DNA of 64,000 bases from contig JABMLH010000001.1 of the NCBI GenBank assembly GCA_013205085.1, forward strand, positions 496,001 through 560,000, read 5' to 3'. Position numbers and translations under genes: made by a program. The stretch is from Microbacteriaceae bacterium VKM Ac-2854 (GTDB lineage: Bacteria; Actinomycetota; Actinomycetes; Actinomycetales; Microbacteriaceae). The notes under the pieces were generated by a model. It saw nothing but the letters and a program-made list of their open reading frames with translations, was not told where the DNA came from and made no database searches. Of this stretch, positions 17,654 to 26,780 are shown piece after piece (within the stretch, counting starts at the first letter, position 1; every line of letters begins with the position of its first letter).

Positions 17654-18756
17654 CACGGACTGGCGTGACACAGGGCACCTCGCCCGGCGCGCGATTCGCC
17701 GAGCTGGTGCGCAAGCCGTACTTCTGGGGTGTGGTGGCGATCGTGCTGCTGCTGGCGATCAACGTCGCCAACGACCCGGGTTACCTGGCCATCAGCGTGA
17801 ACCCGGCCAACGGCAACCTCGTCGGCAACCTGATCGACATCTCGCGCGCCGCCGCCCCCATCCTGCTGATCGCGGTGGGCATGTGCCTGGTGGTCGCGAC
17901 CGGCGGCATCGACCTCTCGGTCGGATCGATCATGGTCGTGGCCGGCGCGGTGTCGATGGAGTTCCTCAAGAGCGCAGGCGCCGCGGATTCGGTGGGCGCG
18001 GCGATCGCGGCGTTCGGTCTCGCGGTGCTGATCGGGGCGGTGCTGGGTGCCGTCAACGGCATCCTCGTCTCCGTGGTCGGCCTGCAGCCCTTCATCTCGA
18101 CCCTGGTGCTGATGCTCGCCGGGCGAGGACTCGCCAAGGTGATCACCGGCGGCCAGAACACGGCCGCCACCAACGACCCGTTCCGGTGGCTGGCCAACGG
18201 CTACGTCGTCGGACTGCCCGTGGTGTTCCTGCTCGCGATCCTGATCGTCGTCGCGGTCGCGGTGCTGGTGCGCCGCAGCGCGCTCGGCCTGATGATCGAG
18301 GCGATCGGTATGGACCCGAAGGCGGCCCGGCTCGCCGGCATCAAGCGTCGCGGCCTGCTGATGACCGTCTACATCGCCTCCGGCGTGCTCGCCGCGATCG
18401 CCGGCGTCTTCGCCACGGCGAGCGTGATGACGGTCGACGTCTCGCGCACCGGCTACCAGCTCGAACTCGACGCGATCCTCGCGGTCGTCGTCGGCGGCAC
18501 CTCGCTGATGGGCGGCAAATTCAACCTCGGCGGCGCCGTGGTCGGCGCCCTGCTGATCGCGACGCTCGACAAGACCGTGGTCTACCTCGGTATCTCCTCC
18601 TCGGCGACGCCGGCCTTCAAAGCCATCGTGATCGTCATCCTCTGCCTGCTGCAGTCGGAGCGGGTGCGCCAGCTGGTCACCCAGCGGCGTCGCGGCAAGA
18701 CGCCGCTCGCCCCCACGACTCCGACGACTCCGAAGAAGGAGGCTGTGTCCGCATGA
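17650..18756 (+). CDS. Sugar ABC transporter permease (YtfT type)
   Basis: 368 aa, a BPD_transp_2 family inner-membrane permease with 8-10 hydrophobic segments starting at about residue 27 (FWGVVAIVLLLAINVAN). Family marks include ATGGIDLSVGSIM, ISTLVLMLAGRGLA and the late GTSLMGGKFNLGGAVVGALL. ATGA overlaps join it to the ATPase before and the second permease after, giving a tightly coupled operon. Forms a heterodimeric channel with the next product. Confidence 0.92.
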   Translation: MTRTGVTQGTSPGARFAELVRKPYFWGVVAIVLLLAINVANDPGYLAISVNPANGNLVGNLIDISRAAAPILLIAVGMCLVVATGGIDLSVGSIMVVAGAVSMEFLKSAGAADSVGAAIAAFGLAVLIGAVLGAVNGILVSVVGLQPFISTLVLMLAGRGLAKVITGGQNTAATNDPFRWLANGYVVGLPVVFLLAILIVVAVAVLVRRSALGLMIEAIGMDPKAARLAGIKRRGLLMTVYIASGVLAAIAGVFATASVMTVDVSRTGYQLELDAILAVVVGGTSLMGGKFNLGGAVVGALLIATLDKTVVYLGISSSATPAFKAIVIVILCLLQSERVRQLVTQRRRGKTPLAPTTPTTPKKEAVSA

Positions 18757-19790
18757 CGCTGACAACCGAACGTCCGTCCGTGGCGGCGGCGAAGCCCGCA
18801 TCCGGCCCGGCGCACTGGCTGCGCACCCACCTCGAGCTGCTGCCGACCATCGCCTCCGTGGTGATCTTCGTCGGGATGATCGTCTACGGCGAGATCGCCT
18901 ACGGTCGGATCGTGCAGGCGAACACCCTGTCGAACCTGCTGATCAACAACGCGCACCTGATCATCCTCGCGGTCGGGCTCACGTTCGTGATCCTCACCGG
19001 CGGCATCGACCTCTCGGTCGGCGCGATCATCGCGTTCTCCAGCGTCACCGGCGTGATGATGATGAACGCCGGCTGGCCGCCCGCTGTGGCGTTGGCGGTG
19101 ATGATCCTCTCCGGATCGCTGTTCGGGCTGATCTCGGGGCTGCTGATCCAGTACTGCAACGTGCAACCGTTCATCGCGACGCTGGCGATGATGTTCCTCG
19201 GTCGGGGCCTGGCCTCGATGCTGAGCACCACGCCCGAGCGGCTGCCCGATGACTCGCCCCTGCGACTGCTGGCCGACCCGATCAAGCTGATCGACGGCCC
19301 GAAGGTGAACGACTTCGTGATCTCGGGCGGGGTGATCCTCGCGCTGCTGATCGTGGCCGGGGCCGTGTTCCTGCTGCACCGCACCCGCTTCGGCCGCACG
19401 GTGTACGCGATCGGCGGCTCGGAGCAGTCGTCGACGCTGATGGGTCTGCCCGTCGTGCGGACGAAGCTCTGGATCTACGTGATCAGCGGCACCCTCGCCG
19501 GCGTCGCCTCCGTGGTCTACACCTCGCGGCTGGGCTCGGCGCAGAACATCACCGGTATCGGCTGGGAGCTGGACGCGATCGCGGCCACCGTGATCGGCGG
19601 CACGCTGCTCACCGGCGGCGCGGGCTTCGTGCTCGGCTCGGTGGTCGGCGCCCTGGTGATCGGCCTGATGAACGTGCTGATCACCCGTGACGGCAGCATC
19701 CCGCCGGAGGCGACCACCATCATCACCGGCGGCATCCTCTTGGTGTTCGTGCTGCTGCAGCGCGCGGTGATGTCGCGGCAGCGGAAATGA
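18753..19790 (+). CDS. Sugar ABC transporter permease (YjfF type)
   Basis: ATG at 18753 overlaps the previous stop (ATGA) and has AAGGAGGCTGTGTCC upstream. 345 aa, BPD_transp_2 permease with LTGGIDLSVGAII, FIATLAMMFLGRGLA and GGTLLTGGAGFVLGSVVGALV. Like E. coli YjfF it follows a YtfT-type partner. Last gene of the transporter operon; the repeats at 19824-19980 follow it. Confidence 0.92.
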   Translation: MTLTTERPSVAAAKPASGPAHWLRTHLELLPTIASVVIFVGMIVYGEIAYGRIVQANTLSNLLINNAHLIILAVGLTFVILTGGIDLSVGAIIAFSSVTGVMMMNAGWPPAVALAVMILSGSLFGLISGLLIQYCNVQPFIATLAMMFLGRGLASMLSTTPERLPDDSPLRLLADPIKLIDGPKVNDFVISGGVILALLIVAGAVFLLHRTRFGRTVYAIGGSEQSSTLMGLPVVRTKLWIYVISGTLAGVASVVYTSRLGSAQNITGIGWELDAIAATVIGGTLLTGGAGFVLGSVVGALVIGLMNVLITRDGSIPPEATTIITGGILLVFVLLQRAVMSRQRK

Positions 19791-19823
19791 CCCCTTCGCC
19801 CGCTGGTTGAGTCGACCGCCCGC

Positions 19824-19980
19824 TGGTTGAGCTTGCCGAAACCACTTCTTTGATGGAGGGCAGGTTTCGGCAGGCTCAACCGGCGGGTTTTCGTGGCTTG
19901 TGCGGTGGTTGCGGGTTTCCGCTGGTTGAGCTTGCCGAAACCACTCCCTCGATGGAGAGCAGGTTTCGGCAGGCTCAACC
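19824..19980. repeat. Two opposed pairs of GGTTTCGGCAGGCTCAACC-type repeats
   Basis: TGGTTGAGCTTGCCGAAACC at 19824-19843 and 19923-19942 face GGTTTCGGCAGGCTCAACC at 19863-19881 and 19962-19980. The two pairs repeat each other, including the intervening GATGGAG, so a roughly 100-bp unit has been duplicated. The rest of the gap to 20207 shows no gene. Confidence 0.9.
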
Positions 19981-20207
19981 GGCGGGTTCTTGCGTGACGG
20001 TGAGGTCCCCGATCCCGCCCTCGACGCATCCGGTCAGCACGTGGTGATGAGGTGTCCTGGCTGCGCGGTCACCGGTCTTCGGTGCTGGGCTGGTGAGTGA
20101 GGGCGTGAGCCCCGACGCTGCCCACCGCGTCAACAGGAGGGCCGGATGAACCGCCGGCCCAGCGGTGTGTGCTCGCTCCGAGTGCGTCTACCGACTCACC
20201 ATCTCGT

Positions 20208-20672
20208 CTACTCGACCAGCTCCGCCTCCCAGTTCGTGCGCTGGATCGCGACGTCGAGTTCGCGCAGCCGCTGCGCGACCTCGTCCGCCCGCGCGCGCAG
20301 CTGCGCCACCGGAAGGGCCGAGACGTAGCGCAGTTCGCTGCGCAACTGGCGCTGCATCCGGGCGCCGCCGGCCGCCGCATCCGCCGCGTGCACCAGGATG
20401 CTGTGCTCCGAGCGCAGCGTCTCGCGCGCGGCGAGAGCCGCCGTCAGGCTGCGGCCGTCGGGCGTGGTCGCGAGGGTGTTGCTGCGGTTGATCGCGGTGA
20501 CCAGGGTCTCCAGTGCGGCGAGGCTGCGGATGCATTCCTCGAGCAACTCGGCGGCGTTCTCCGCGGGCTCCTCGCCCTCCTGGTAGGAGGCGTTCGCCAC
20601 GATGCGGGAGCGGAGGGCCTCGATCCGTTTCTGCAGATCGGCCCGTTCGAGAAGCGCTTCGGCGAGTTTCAT
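20208..20672 (-). CDS. DIP1984-family protein
   Basis: 154 aa, soluble and almost entirely helical with heptad-like spacing from start to end (MKLAEALLERADLQKRIEAL; LEECIRSLAALETLVTAINR; LRARADEVAQRLRELDVAIQ). This pattern and length are those of the DIP1984 family (septicolysin-related name), widespread and of unknown function. Divergent from helR. Confidence 0.8.
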   Translation of the reverse strand: MKLAEALLERADLQKRIEALRSRIVANASYQEGEEPAENAAELLEECIRSLAALETLVTAINRSNTLATTPDGRSLTAALAARETLRSEHSILVHAADAAAGGARMQRQLRSELRYVSALPVAQLRARADEVAQRLRELDVAIQRTNWEAELVE

Positions 20673-20754
20673 CGCCCCAGCTTCGCACAGCGCGTCGAAG
20701 AAACGACAACCCGCTGGAGGGGGCGACCCTCCACTCTCAAGTTATAGCGGGAGG

Positions 20755-20777
20755 GGGGTCTTGCGGCAAGAGGGGGC
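20755..20777 (+). promoter_or_regulatory. Rifamycin-associated element (RAE) upstream of helR
   Basis: GGGGTCTTGCGGCAAGAGGGGG carries the palindromic centre CTTGCGGCAAG that characterises the RAE found before rifamycin-inactivating genes and helR in actinobacteria. A TTATAG hexamer at 20742-20747 is a plausible -10 just upstream. The match is from memory of the consensus, not from a scan. Confidence 0.75.
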
Positions 20778-20822
20778 CCGTGGCGGAGAATCGCAGGCCG
20801 ACGCACACGAGGGGACACCGCA

Positions 20823-22921
20823 TGACCGCATTCGCACTACCCGAGAGCCTGGCGGCGAAGGCCGATCCGGCGCTGATCGCGGCCGACGAGGAGCAGTTCG
20901 CCCGCATCCGCCGCACGCTGGAGCACACCACTGCGACGCTGGCCGCGCGACTCGACGCCGAGCGCGCGGTACCGGGCGGCAGCGGCCAGGCCGCGCTCGA
21001 TCGTGACCTGGAGGTGCACCGGCTGAGCCGACGGCTGCGCGCGCTGCGCCGCTTCGGGCTCGACCGCTGCCTCGGGCGGATGGTCGACGACGACGGCCGC
21101 GCCCACTACATCGGCCGGCTCGGGCTGACCGACGACGCGGGGGAGCGGCTTCTGCTGGACTGGCGTTCACCGGCCGCCGAGCCGTTCTTCGCCGCGACCC
21201 ACGCGCATCCGCTGGGCCTGATCAGCCGGCGCCGCTACCGCTGGAGCGCTGGGCGGGTCAGCGACTACTGGGACGAGGCGTTCACGGCGGACGCCCTCAC
21301 GAACACGGCCGCGCTGGAGGACCAGTCGGCGTTCATCGCCAGCCTCGGTGGCGCGCGCTCGGAGCGGATGCGCGACGTGCTCGGCACCATCCAGGCGGAT
21401 CAGGACGCGATCATCCGCGCCGGCTCGCGCGGCGCGCTGGTGGTCGACGGCGGGCCGGGCACGGGCAAGACCGTGGTCGCGCTGCACCGGGCGGCGTACC
21501 TGCTCTACTCCGATCCGCGGCTGGCGCGCGATCGCGGCGGCGTGCTCTTCGTCGGGCCGAACCCGGCGTACCTCGACTACGTGGCCGATGTGCTGCCGAA
21601 CCTCGGCGAGGACGGCGTGCAGTTGTGCACCCTGCGCGACCTGCTGCCGGAGGGCGAGGCCGCGGGGGAGGAGCCCGAGGCGACGGCGCGGCTGAAGGCG
21701 GATGCCCGGATGGAACAGGTGATCGCGGCGGCGGTGCGGCACTATGAGCGGCCGCCGACGCAGGCGTTCGCGGTGGAGTCGGACCTGCTCGACCTCGTGC
21801 TCGCACCGGAGGACTGGGTGGAGGCGTTCGAGGCGGCCGAGACCGGCACCCCGCACAACGAGGCGCGCGAGCAGGTATGGCAGGAGCTGCTGACGATCCT
21901 CGCCGACCAGAGCGACGACGAGGAGCTCGCCCGGCTCGAACTCGAGCGCCACGCCGGGCTGCGCGCCGCGTTCAACCGGGCGTGGCCGGTGCTGGATCCG
22001 GCCGGGGTGCTCGCCGACCTGTGGTCGGTGCCCGCCTACCTGCGCGCCTGCGGGCCGTGGCTGGCCTCCGCCGAGGTGGCCGCGCTGCAGCGGGCGGACG
22101 CGCGTGCCTGGACCGACGCGGATCTGCCCCTGCTCGACGCCGCTCGGTTCCGCATCGGCGACCCCGCCGCGCAGCGCCGTGGGCGCGAGCGCGCGGTGGC
22201 AGCCGCGTTCGAGCAGGGTCGGATGCAGCAGGTGGTCGACGAGCTGATCGCGGCCGACGACGACGGCGAGGGCCTGGTGACCATGCTGAAGGTGGAGGAT
22301 GCGCAGCGCTCACTGCAGGACGACTCCGCTCTGCCGCCGCGGGAATCCGACGACCTGGCGGGCCCGTTCACGCACATTCTTGTGGACGAGGCGCAGGAAC
22401 TCACCGACGCGCAGTGGCAGATGCTGCTGCGCCGCTGCCCTTCGCGCAGCTTCACCGTGGTCGGCGATCGGGCGCAGGCGCGGCACGGCTTCGCGCCGAG
22501 CTGGCAGGAGCGGCTGGAGGGAGTCGGACTGCACCGGGTCGAGGTCGCCTCGCTGAGCATCAACTACCGCACGCCGGCCGAGGTGATGGCCGCGGCCGAG
22601 CCGGGGATCCGTGCGGTGCTTCCCGACGCGAACGTGCCGACTTCGGTGCGTGAGAGCGGGGTGCCGGTGCGCTACGGATCCGTCGCCGAGTTGGAGGCAG
22701 TGCTCGCCGAGCACACCGAGGGGACGGCGTGCGTGATCGGAGAGCCGTCGTTCGTGCCGCGGCCGGGCATTCGTTCGCTGACCCCGGAGCTGGCGAAGGG
22801 CCTGGAGTTCGACCTGGTGGTGCTGGTGCGGCCGGACGCGTTCGGCGACGGCATCGAGGGCGCGGTGGACCGCTACGTCGCGATGACCCGCGCGACGCAG
22901 CGTCTGGTCGTGCTGCGCTGA
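20823..22921 (+). CDS. helR: HelR: HelD-type RNA polymerase recycling ATPase / rifamycin protection
   Basis: ATG at 20823 follows GAGGGGACACCGC; longer in-frame extensions would cross the RAE. 699 aa UvrD-like superfamily 1 ATPase: N-terminal coiled coil (about 15-75) that inserts into RNA polymerase, Walker A GGPGTGKT (about 210), Walker B region ILVDEAQELTDAQWQM, motif VVGDRAQARHG, and the C-terminal NYRTPAEVM and VAMTRATQRLVVL motifs. HelD-type proteins free stalled RNA polymerase; the HelR branch displaces rifamycins. The RAE upstream supports HelR over ordinary HelD. Confidence 0.88.
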
Positions 22922-22923
22922 GG

Positions 22924-23039
22924 CCACGGTCTGCCGGGTGAGCGTGCCGAAACCACGGTCTGCTGGTTGAGCGTGCCGAAACCACGGTCTGCTGGTTGAG
23001 CGTGCCGAAACCACGGTCTGCTGGTTGAGCGTGCCGAAA
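22924..23039. repeat. Four tandem 29-bp units (CTGGTTGAGCGTGCCGAAA type)
   Basis: Units at 22924-22952, 22953-22981, 22982-23010 and 23011-23039. The last three are identical and the first differs at two positions. Each contains TGGTTGAGCGTGCCGAAACC, a variant of the opposed repeats found elsewhere in this window, here all in one orientation. The array starts three bases after the helR stop and lies between convergent helR and nhaA. Confidence 0.95.
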
Positions 23040-23093
23040 CCACCATCCCTATACGAAACCATCATCCCTGTAGACCGGCGGCCCCGCCCGAAT

Positions 23094-24353
23094 TCACCGC
23101 AGCCGGGCGTACTGACGGTTACGCGCGGCGAGGATCGCGGCTCCGATCAGGGCCGCGATCAGCGAGCCGGCCAGCACCCCCACCTTCACGTGGTCGTCCG
23201 AGGCGCTCCCCGCCCCGTACGACAGCTCGCCCACCAGCAGCGACACGGTGAAGCCGATCCCCGCCACGAACGACATCCCGATCATGTCGATCCACGTCAG
23301 TGACGGGTCGATGCGGATGCCCGGCAGCCGGGTCAACAGGAAGGTGGTGCCCGTGATGCCGATCGCCTTGCCCAGCACGAGACCCGCCATGATGCCGAGT
23401 GCGATGGTGTCCTGGAAGGAGGAGATCAGTCCGCTGAGGCCGCCGACCGTGACGCCGGCGGAGAAGAACGCGAAGACGGGCACCGCGATGCCGGTGGAGA
23501 CGACGCTCCAGCGGTCGGCGAAGTGGGCGGCGAGGCCCTCGTAGACCGGCCGTCCGGCGGCATCCGTGCCCGCGAGCACGCGCGCCCGTTTCGTCGCGAG
23601 CACCGGCACCGTGAAGCCCAGTAGCACCCCCGCGACCGTCGCGTGGATGCCGGAGGCGTGCACCAGCGCCCAGGTGATCACACCCAACGGGATCAGCAGC
23701 CACCAGGCGCGCACGCCGCGCTGCACGGCCACGGCGAAGAGCCCGAGCGGAAGCAGCGCGAGCAGCAGCGGCAGCACCGCGATGCCGGAGGTGTAGAAGA
23801 CGGCGATGATCGTGATCGCCAGCAGGTCATCGACCACCGCGAGGGTGAGTAGGAACGTGCGCAGGGCGGGAGGCAGGTTGCGTCCGACGACGGCGATCAC
23901 CGCGACGGCGAAGGCGATGTCAGTGGCGGCGGGGATGGCCCAACCGCGCAGGGCGTCGCCGCCCGAGCTCAGGTTCACCAGGGTGTAGAGCACGGCCGGC
24001 ACGGCCACACCGCCGACCGCTGCGGCGATCGGCACGATCGCGGTGCGCGGGTCGTGCAACTTGCCGGCGACGAACTCCTCCTTGAGTTCGAGGCCGACCA
24101 CGAAGAAGAAGATCGCCAGCAGCCCGTCGGCAGCCCAGGCCCCGACGCTGAGGTTCAGGTGCAGCGCCTCGATGCCGAAGCGGAAGTCGCGGACGGAGGA
24201 GTAGAACTCGGCGGCAGGGGTGTTCGCGAGGATCAGCGCGAGCACGGTCGCGCCCAGGAGCAGGGCACCGCCGACGGTGTCCTCGCGCAGGCTCTGGTGG
24301 ATGCCGCGCCAGATCGCGTGCGGTCGCTGGTCGGAGGGAAGGGGATGCGTCAT
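23094..24353 (-). CDS. nhaA: Na+/H+ antiporter NhaA
   Basis: 419 aa inner-membrane antiporter with about 12 hydrophobic segments. NhaA marks: GLELKEEF (about 93), [14 protein letters not shown], and the paired aspartates of the ion site in [10 protein letters not shown], plus the C-terminal [15 protein letters not shown]. Exchanges Na+ or Li+ for protons in sodium and pH homeostasis. A GAGAG-type ribosome site precedes the ATG. Monocistronic. Confidence 0.95.
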   Translation of the reverse strand: MTHPLPSDQRPHAIWRGIHQSLREDTVGGALLLGATVLALILANTPAAEFYSSVRDFRFGIEALHLNLSVGAWAADGLLAIFFFVVGLELKEEFVAGKLHDPRTAIVPIAAAVGGVAVPAVLYTLVNLSSGGDALRGWAIPAATDIAFAVAVIAVVGRNLPPALRTFLLTLAVVDDLLAITIIAVFYTSGIAVLPLLLALLPLGLFAVAVQRGVRAWWLLIPLGVITWALVHASGIHATVAGVLLGFTVPVLATKRARVLAGTDAAGRPVYEGLAAHFADRWSVVSTGIAVPVFAFFSAGVTVGGLSGLISSFQDTIALGIMAGLVLGKAIGITGTTFLLTRLPGIRIDPSLTWIDMIGMSFVAGIGFTVSLLVGELSYGAGSASDDHVKVGVLAGSLIAALIGAAILAARNRQYARLR

Positions 24354-24423
24354 GGGGCTCTCTCGGTGAGGCGAAGCGTGCGGGCACGCAGCCGCGGGTC
24401 TCCGAGGAGAGGGCGGATGCGGA

Positions 24424-24588
24424 TTACCCGCGCGGCGGCGGGCATCCGGCGATCTCGCCGTGCGCGTTGGAACCCCAGAGACTCATCCACCCGTTGGTGC
24501 CGACGGTGCGCTTGGTCAGCAGCATCCGGTTCGGGTACGCCGCCGCGTCGCGCGAGAGGGCGCGGAGAGAAGCGGCGAAGGCGGGCAC
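24424..24588 (-). CDS. Possible short ORF, unknown
   Basis: In the 344-bp gap upstream of nhaA, a frame from GTG 24588 to TAA 24424 would encode 54 aa with a natural composition ([20 protein letters not shown], then [18 protein letters not shown]). I do not recognise it and see no good ribosome site, so it may be the tail of a decayed gene. Confidence 0.25.
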   Translation of the reverse strand: MPAFAASLRALSRDAAAYPNRMLLTKRTVGTNGWMSLWGSNAHGEIAGCPPPRG

Positions 24589-24617
24589 CAGCCCAGGGTA
24601 GCGCCGATGGCTGACAG

Positions 24618-24679
24618 AACTTCGGCTGCGAGCGTCCGTCAGCCGCGATCAGCGATGACGAAGGCTCCCAGCCGAAGTT
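24618..24679. repeat. Inverted repeat AACTTCGGCTG...CAGCCGAAGTT
   Basis: Perfect 11-bp arms at 24618-24628 and 24669-24679, immediately downstream of the gene ending at 24698. A related element with ends AACTTCGGAT is at 47520-47619. It may serve as a transcription stop. Confidence 0.75.
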
Positions 24680-24697
24680 GTGTCCGCGTCCGCGGCG

Positions 24698-25492
24698 TCA
24701 GCGACCGAGGATGTCGCCCAGTCCGGGGATCTCGAGGTTCGAGATCTGCTCGCCGAAGCCCGAGACCTGCTCGCCGAGCCCGGAGGTGATGCCCTCGACG
24801 CCCTCGAAACCCTCGAAGCCGATTCCCTCGAGGTCGAGTCCGCCGGCCAGCGCATCGAAGTCGACGTTCGCGCTCGCCAGGAGCGGCCCGGCGACGGAGG
24901 AGAGGATCGCGCCGCCGGCGACCGCCGCGAGCGCGCCACCCGCGAGGGCGCCGACGCCGACTCCGGCCGCGCCCATCGCGACGCCGCGTCCGCCGCCCAC
25001 GCGGGCCAGCAGACCCTTCAGCATGCCGGGCTTGCCCATCTCGGCGCGGGTGGCCGCCCGGGCCAGGTCCGGCGCATCCGCCGAGCGGGGCTGCTCGTGC
25101 GGCGGCAACTCCTCGCGCATCCGCGCCTCGATCTGCGCGCGCTGCTGCGGGGTGAGTCGGGCGAACGCCTCCTGGTGCACCTGCTCGATCTGCTGCGGCT
25201 CGGCCGTCTGCAGCAGGTAGTCGTAGCGGGCGATCGCTTGGCGGTCGGCCTCACTCGCGGAGGCGCCAGGCCGGGCATCCTGCGGGCGCTCGGTCGAGCG
25301 CGGGGCGGGCTGCGTCGGGCGCGAGCGCTGCCAGGCCGGCTCGGGCTGTTGCTGCGGGCGCGCGTCGCCGGTCAGGGTGCTCGCCGCGCTGCGCACGATG
25401 CCGCGCCAGTCCGTGGAACCGGACGAGCTCGACGAGCCGTTCTTGTCGAGGGCCTTCTGGGCCATGCCGATCAGGCGATTGAGCTTGCTCAT
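24698..25492 (-). CDS. Hypothetical protein with Gly/Ala-rich hydrophobic centre
   Basis: 264 aa. ATG at 25492 follows GAGAGGACCACACCC. The first 70 residues are polar and Ser/Gln/Pro-rich; about 85-155 is charged and helical (RYDYLLQTAEPQQIEQVHQE); about 165-215 is a glycine/alanine hydrophobic stretch (MGAAGVGVGALAGGALAAVA) that could enter a membrane; the tail has repeated G-E-Q and G-F-E-G-x-E motifs. I cannot assign a function. Lies directly after terC in the same orientation (61-bp gap), so possibly co-transcribed. Confidence 0.75.
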   Translation of the reverse strand: MSKLNRLIGMAQKALDKNGSSSSSGSTDWRGIVRSAASTLTGDARPQQQPEPAWQRSRPTQPAPRSTERPQDARPGASASEADRQAIARYDYLLQTAEPQQIEQVHQEAFARLTPQQRAQIEARMREELPPHEQPRSADAPDLARAATRAEMGKPGMLKGLLARVGGGRGVAMGAAGVGVGALAGGALAAVAGGAILSSVAGPLLASANVDFDALAGGLDLEGIGFEGFEGVEGITSGLGEQVSGFGEQISNLEIPGLGDILGR

Positions 25493-25552
25493 GGGTGTGG
25501 TCCTCTCGTGAAGGGGGTCTGGTCAGTGCTGGTCTGGTCAGTGCTGGTCGAG

Positions 25553-26554
25553 TCAGTGCTGGTCGACCGAGTCGAGCGCCGGCTTGTCGGCCTTCGCGTC
25601 GCCGCGGGTCTTCAGCAGGCTGGCGACGGTGGCCACCGCGATGGTCGCGCCGATGAACAGCAGCGAGAACCAGATCGGGATCTCGGGGGCCCACTCGACG
25701 TGCTCGCCGCCGTTGATGAACGGCACCTCGTTCACGTGCAGCGCGTGCAGCACGAGCTTGACGCCGATGAAGCCGAGGATGACGGCGAGGCCCTGGCCGA
25801 GGTAGACGAGGCGCTCCAGCAGACCGCCGATCAGGAAGAACAGCTGGCGCAGACCCATCAGGGCGAAGGCGTTCGCGGTGAAGACGATGTACGCCTCGCT
25901 GGTCAGGCCGTAGATCGCGGGGATGGAGTCGAGGGCGAAGACGAGGTCGATGAAGCCGATCGCGACCACGGTGAGCAGCATCGGGGTGACGAAGCGCTTG
26001 CCGTTCTTCTTCACGGTGAACTTGTCTTCGTGGTACTCGTCCGAGACGGGGAGGATGCGCTTCACGAAGCGCATGAAGGCGTTGTTCGAGGGGTCGCCGT
26101 GGTCGCCCTTGATCTGCTGGTAGGCCAGCACGAACAGCAGCGCACCGAACAGGTAGAACACCCAGGAGAAGTTCTCGATCAGGGTGGCGCCGAGGGCGAT
26201 GAAGATACCGCGCATGATCAAGGCGATCACGATGCCGATCATCAGCACCTTCTGCTGATACGCCTTCGGCACGGCGAACCCGGTCATCACGATCAGGAAG
26301 ATGAACAGGTTGTCGAGCGACAGCGCCTTCTCGGTGAGGTAGCCGGCGAAGTACTCGCCGCCGTAGGTCCAGCCGGAGACCATGCCGATGCCCACGCCGA
26401 AGATCAGGGCCAGGCCGATGTAGAACGCCGACCAGCGGGCGGATTCGCCGATGGTCGGTTCGTGCGGCTTTCGCACGTGCACGAAGAACTCATAGACGAA
26501 GAAGGCGATCGTGACGGCGATCGTGATCAGCCAGATGAGCGGGGTGACCTGCAT
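25553..26554 (-). CDS. TerC-family integral membrane protein (probable Mn2+ exporter)
   Basis: ATG at 26554 follows TTTTTGGAGCACCCGCC; longer frames would run through the riboswitch. 333 aa with about nine membrane helices and the TerC motifs SLDNLFIFLIVMTGF (about 75) and FIDLVFALDSIPAIYG (about 200), whose acidic residues are thought to handle metal. TerC proteins of the Alx/YceF type export manganese and help metalate exoenzymes. The manganese riboswitch in the leader supports that role here. Confidence 0.92.
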   Translation of the reverse strand: MQVTPLIWLITIAVTIAFFVYEFFVHVRKPHEPTIGESARWSAFYIGLALIFGVGIGMVSGWTYGGEYFAGYLTEKALSLDNLFIFLIVMTGFAVPKAYQQKVLMIGIVIALIMRGIFIALGATLIENFSWVFYLFGALLFVLAYQQIKGDHGDPSNNAFMRFVKRILPVSDEYHEDKFTVKKNGKRFVTPMLLTVVAIGFIDLVFALDSIPAIYGLTSEAYIVFTANAFALMGLRQLFFLIGGLLERLVYLGQGLAVILGFIGVKLVLHALHVNEVPFINGGEHVEWAPEIPIWFSLLFIGATIAVATVASLLKTRGDAKADKPALDSVDQH

Positions 26555-26584
26555 GGCGGGTGCTCCAAAAAGGGGTCGGCGGGG

Positions 26585-26712
26585 CCCGAGCCTGATCCGG
26601 CTCGGCGCCAAGGTCTCCTCCGCACCGCCTCGAGAAGCGGAACCGGTGGCCCGGAATGCACCAGTGCATCCGTATTGACGGGCCGACCGCAGGCGGGAGT
26701 ACTCCCCTTGAT
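26585..26712 (-). ncRNA. Putative yybP-ykoY (Mn2+) riboswitch in the terC leader
   Basis: Reading the minus strand, AAGGGGAGTACTCCCGC (plus 26693-26709) is followed by CGTCAATACGG, CCGGGCC and a closing GGAGACCTTGG (plus near 26609-26620), in the order of the yybP-ykoY aptamer. A stem CCGAGCC/GGCTCGG (plus 26586-26606) and a TTTTT tract beside the ribosome site form a likely expression platform. Family knowledge: Mn2+ binding turns on Mn efflux genes. Assigned by eye. Confidence 0.7.
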
Positions 26713-26780
26713 GCGTCCACCCTAGAGCAGCGGCGGCGGCTGAAGCTGAGAAAGTCCACAGTGCCTGGCAGGATGAGGCC

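Noticed and set aside
19791-20207. Pseudogene in the gap after the transporter operon
   Set aside because: Several short frames exist but none shows protein-like composition or a recognisable motif; the gap is mainly repeats.
20513-20822. Upstream extension of helR
   Set aside because: The frame stays open by GC bias but crosses the divergent DIP1984 start and the RAE, and lacks homology-like composition.
22924-23039. Four 29-bp repeats as a CRISPR array
   Set aside because: No spacers between units; the repeat is a variant of the intergenic GGTTTCGGCAGG family.
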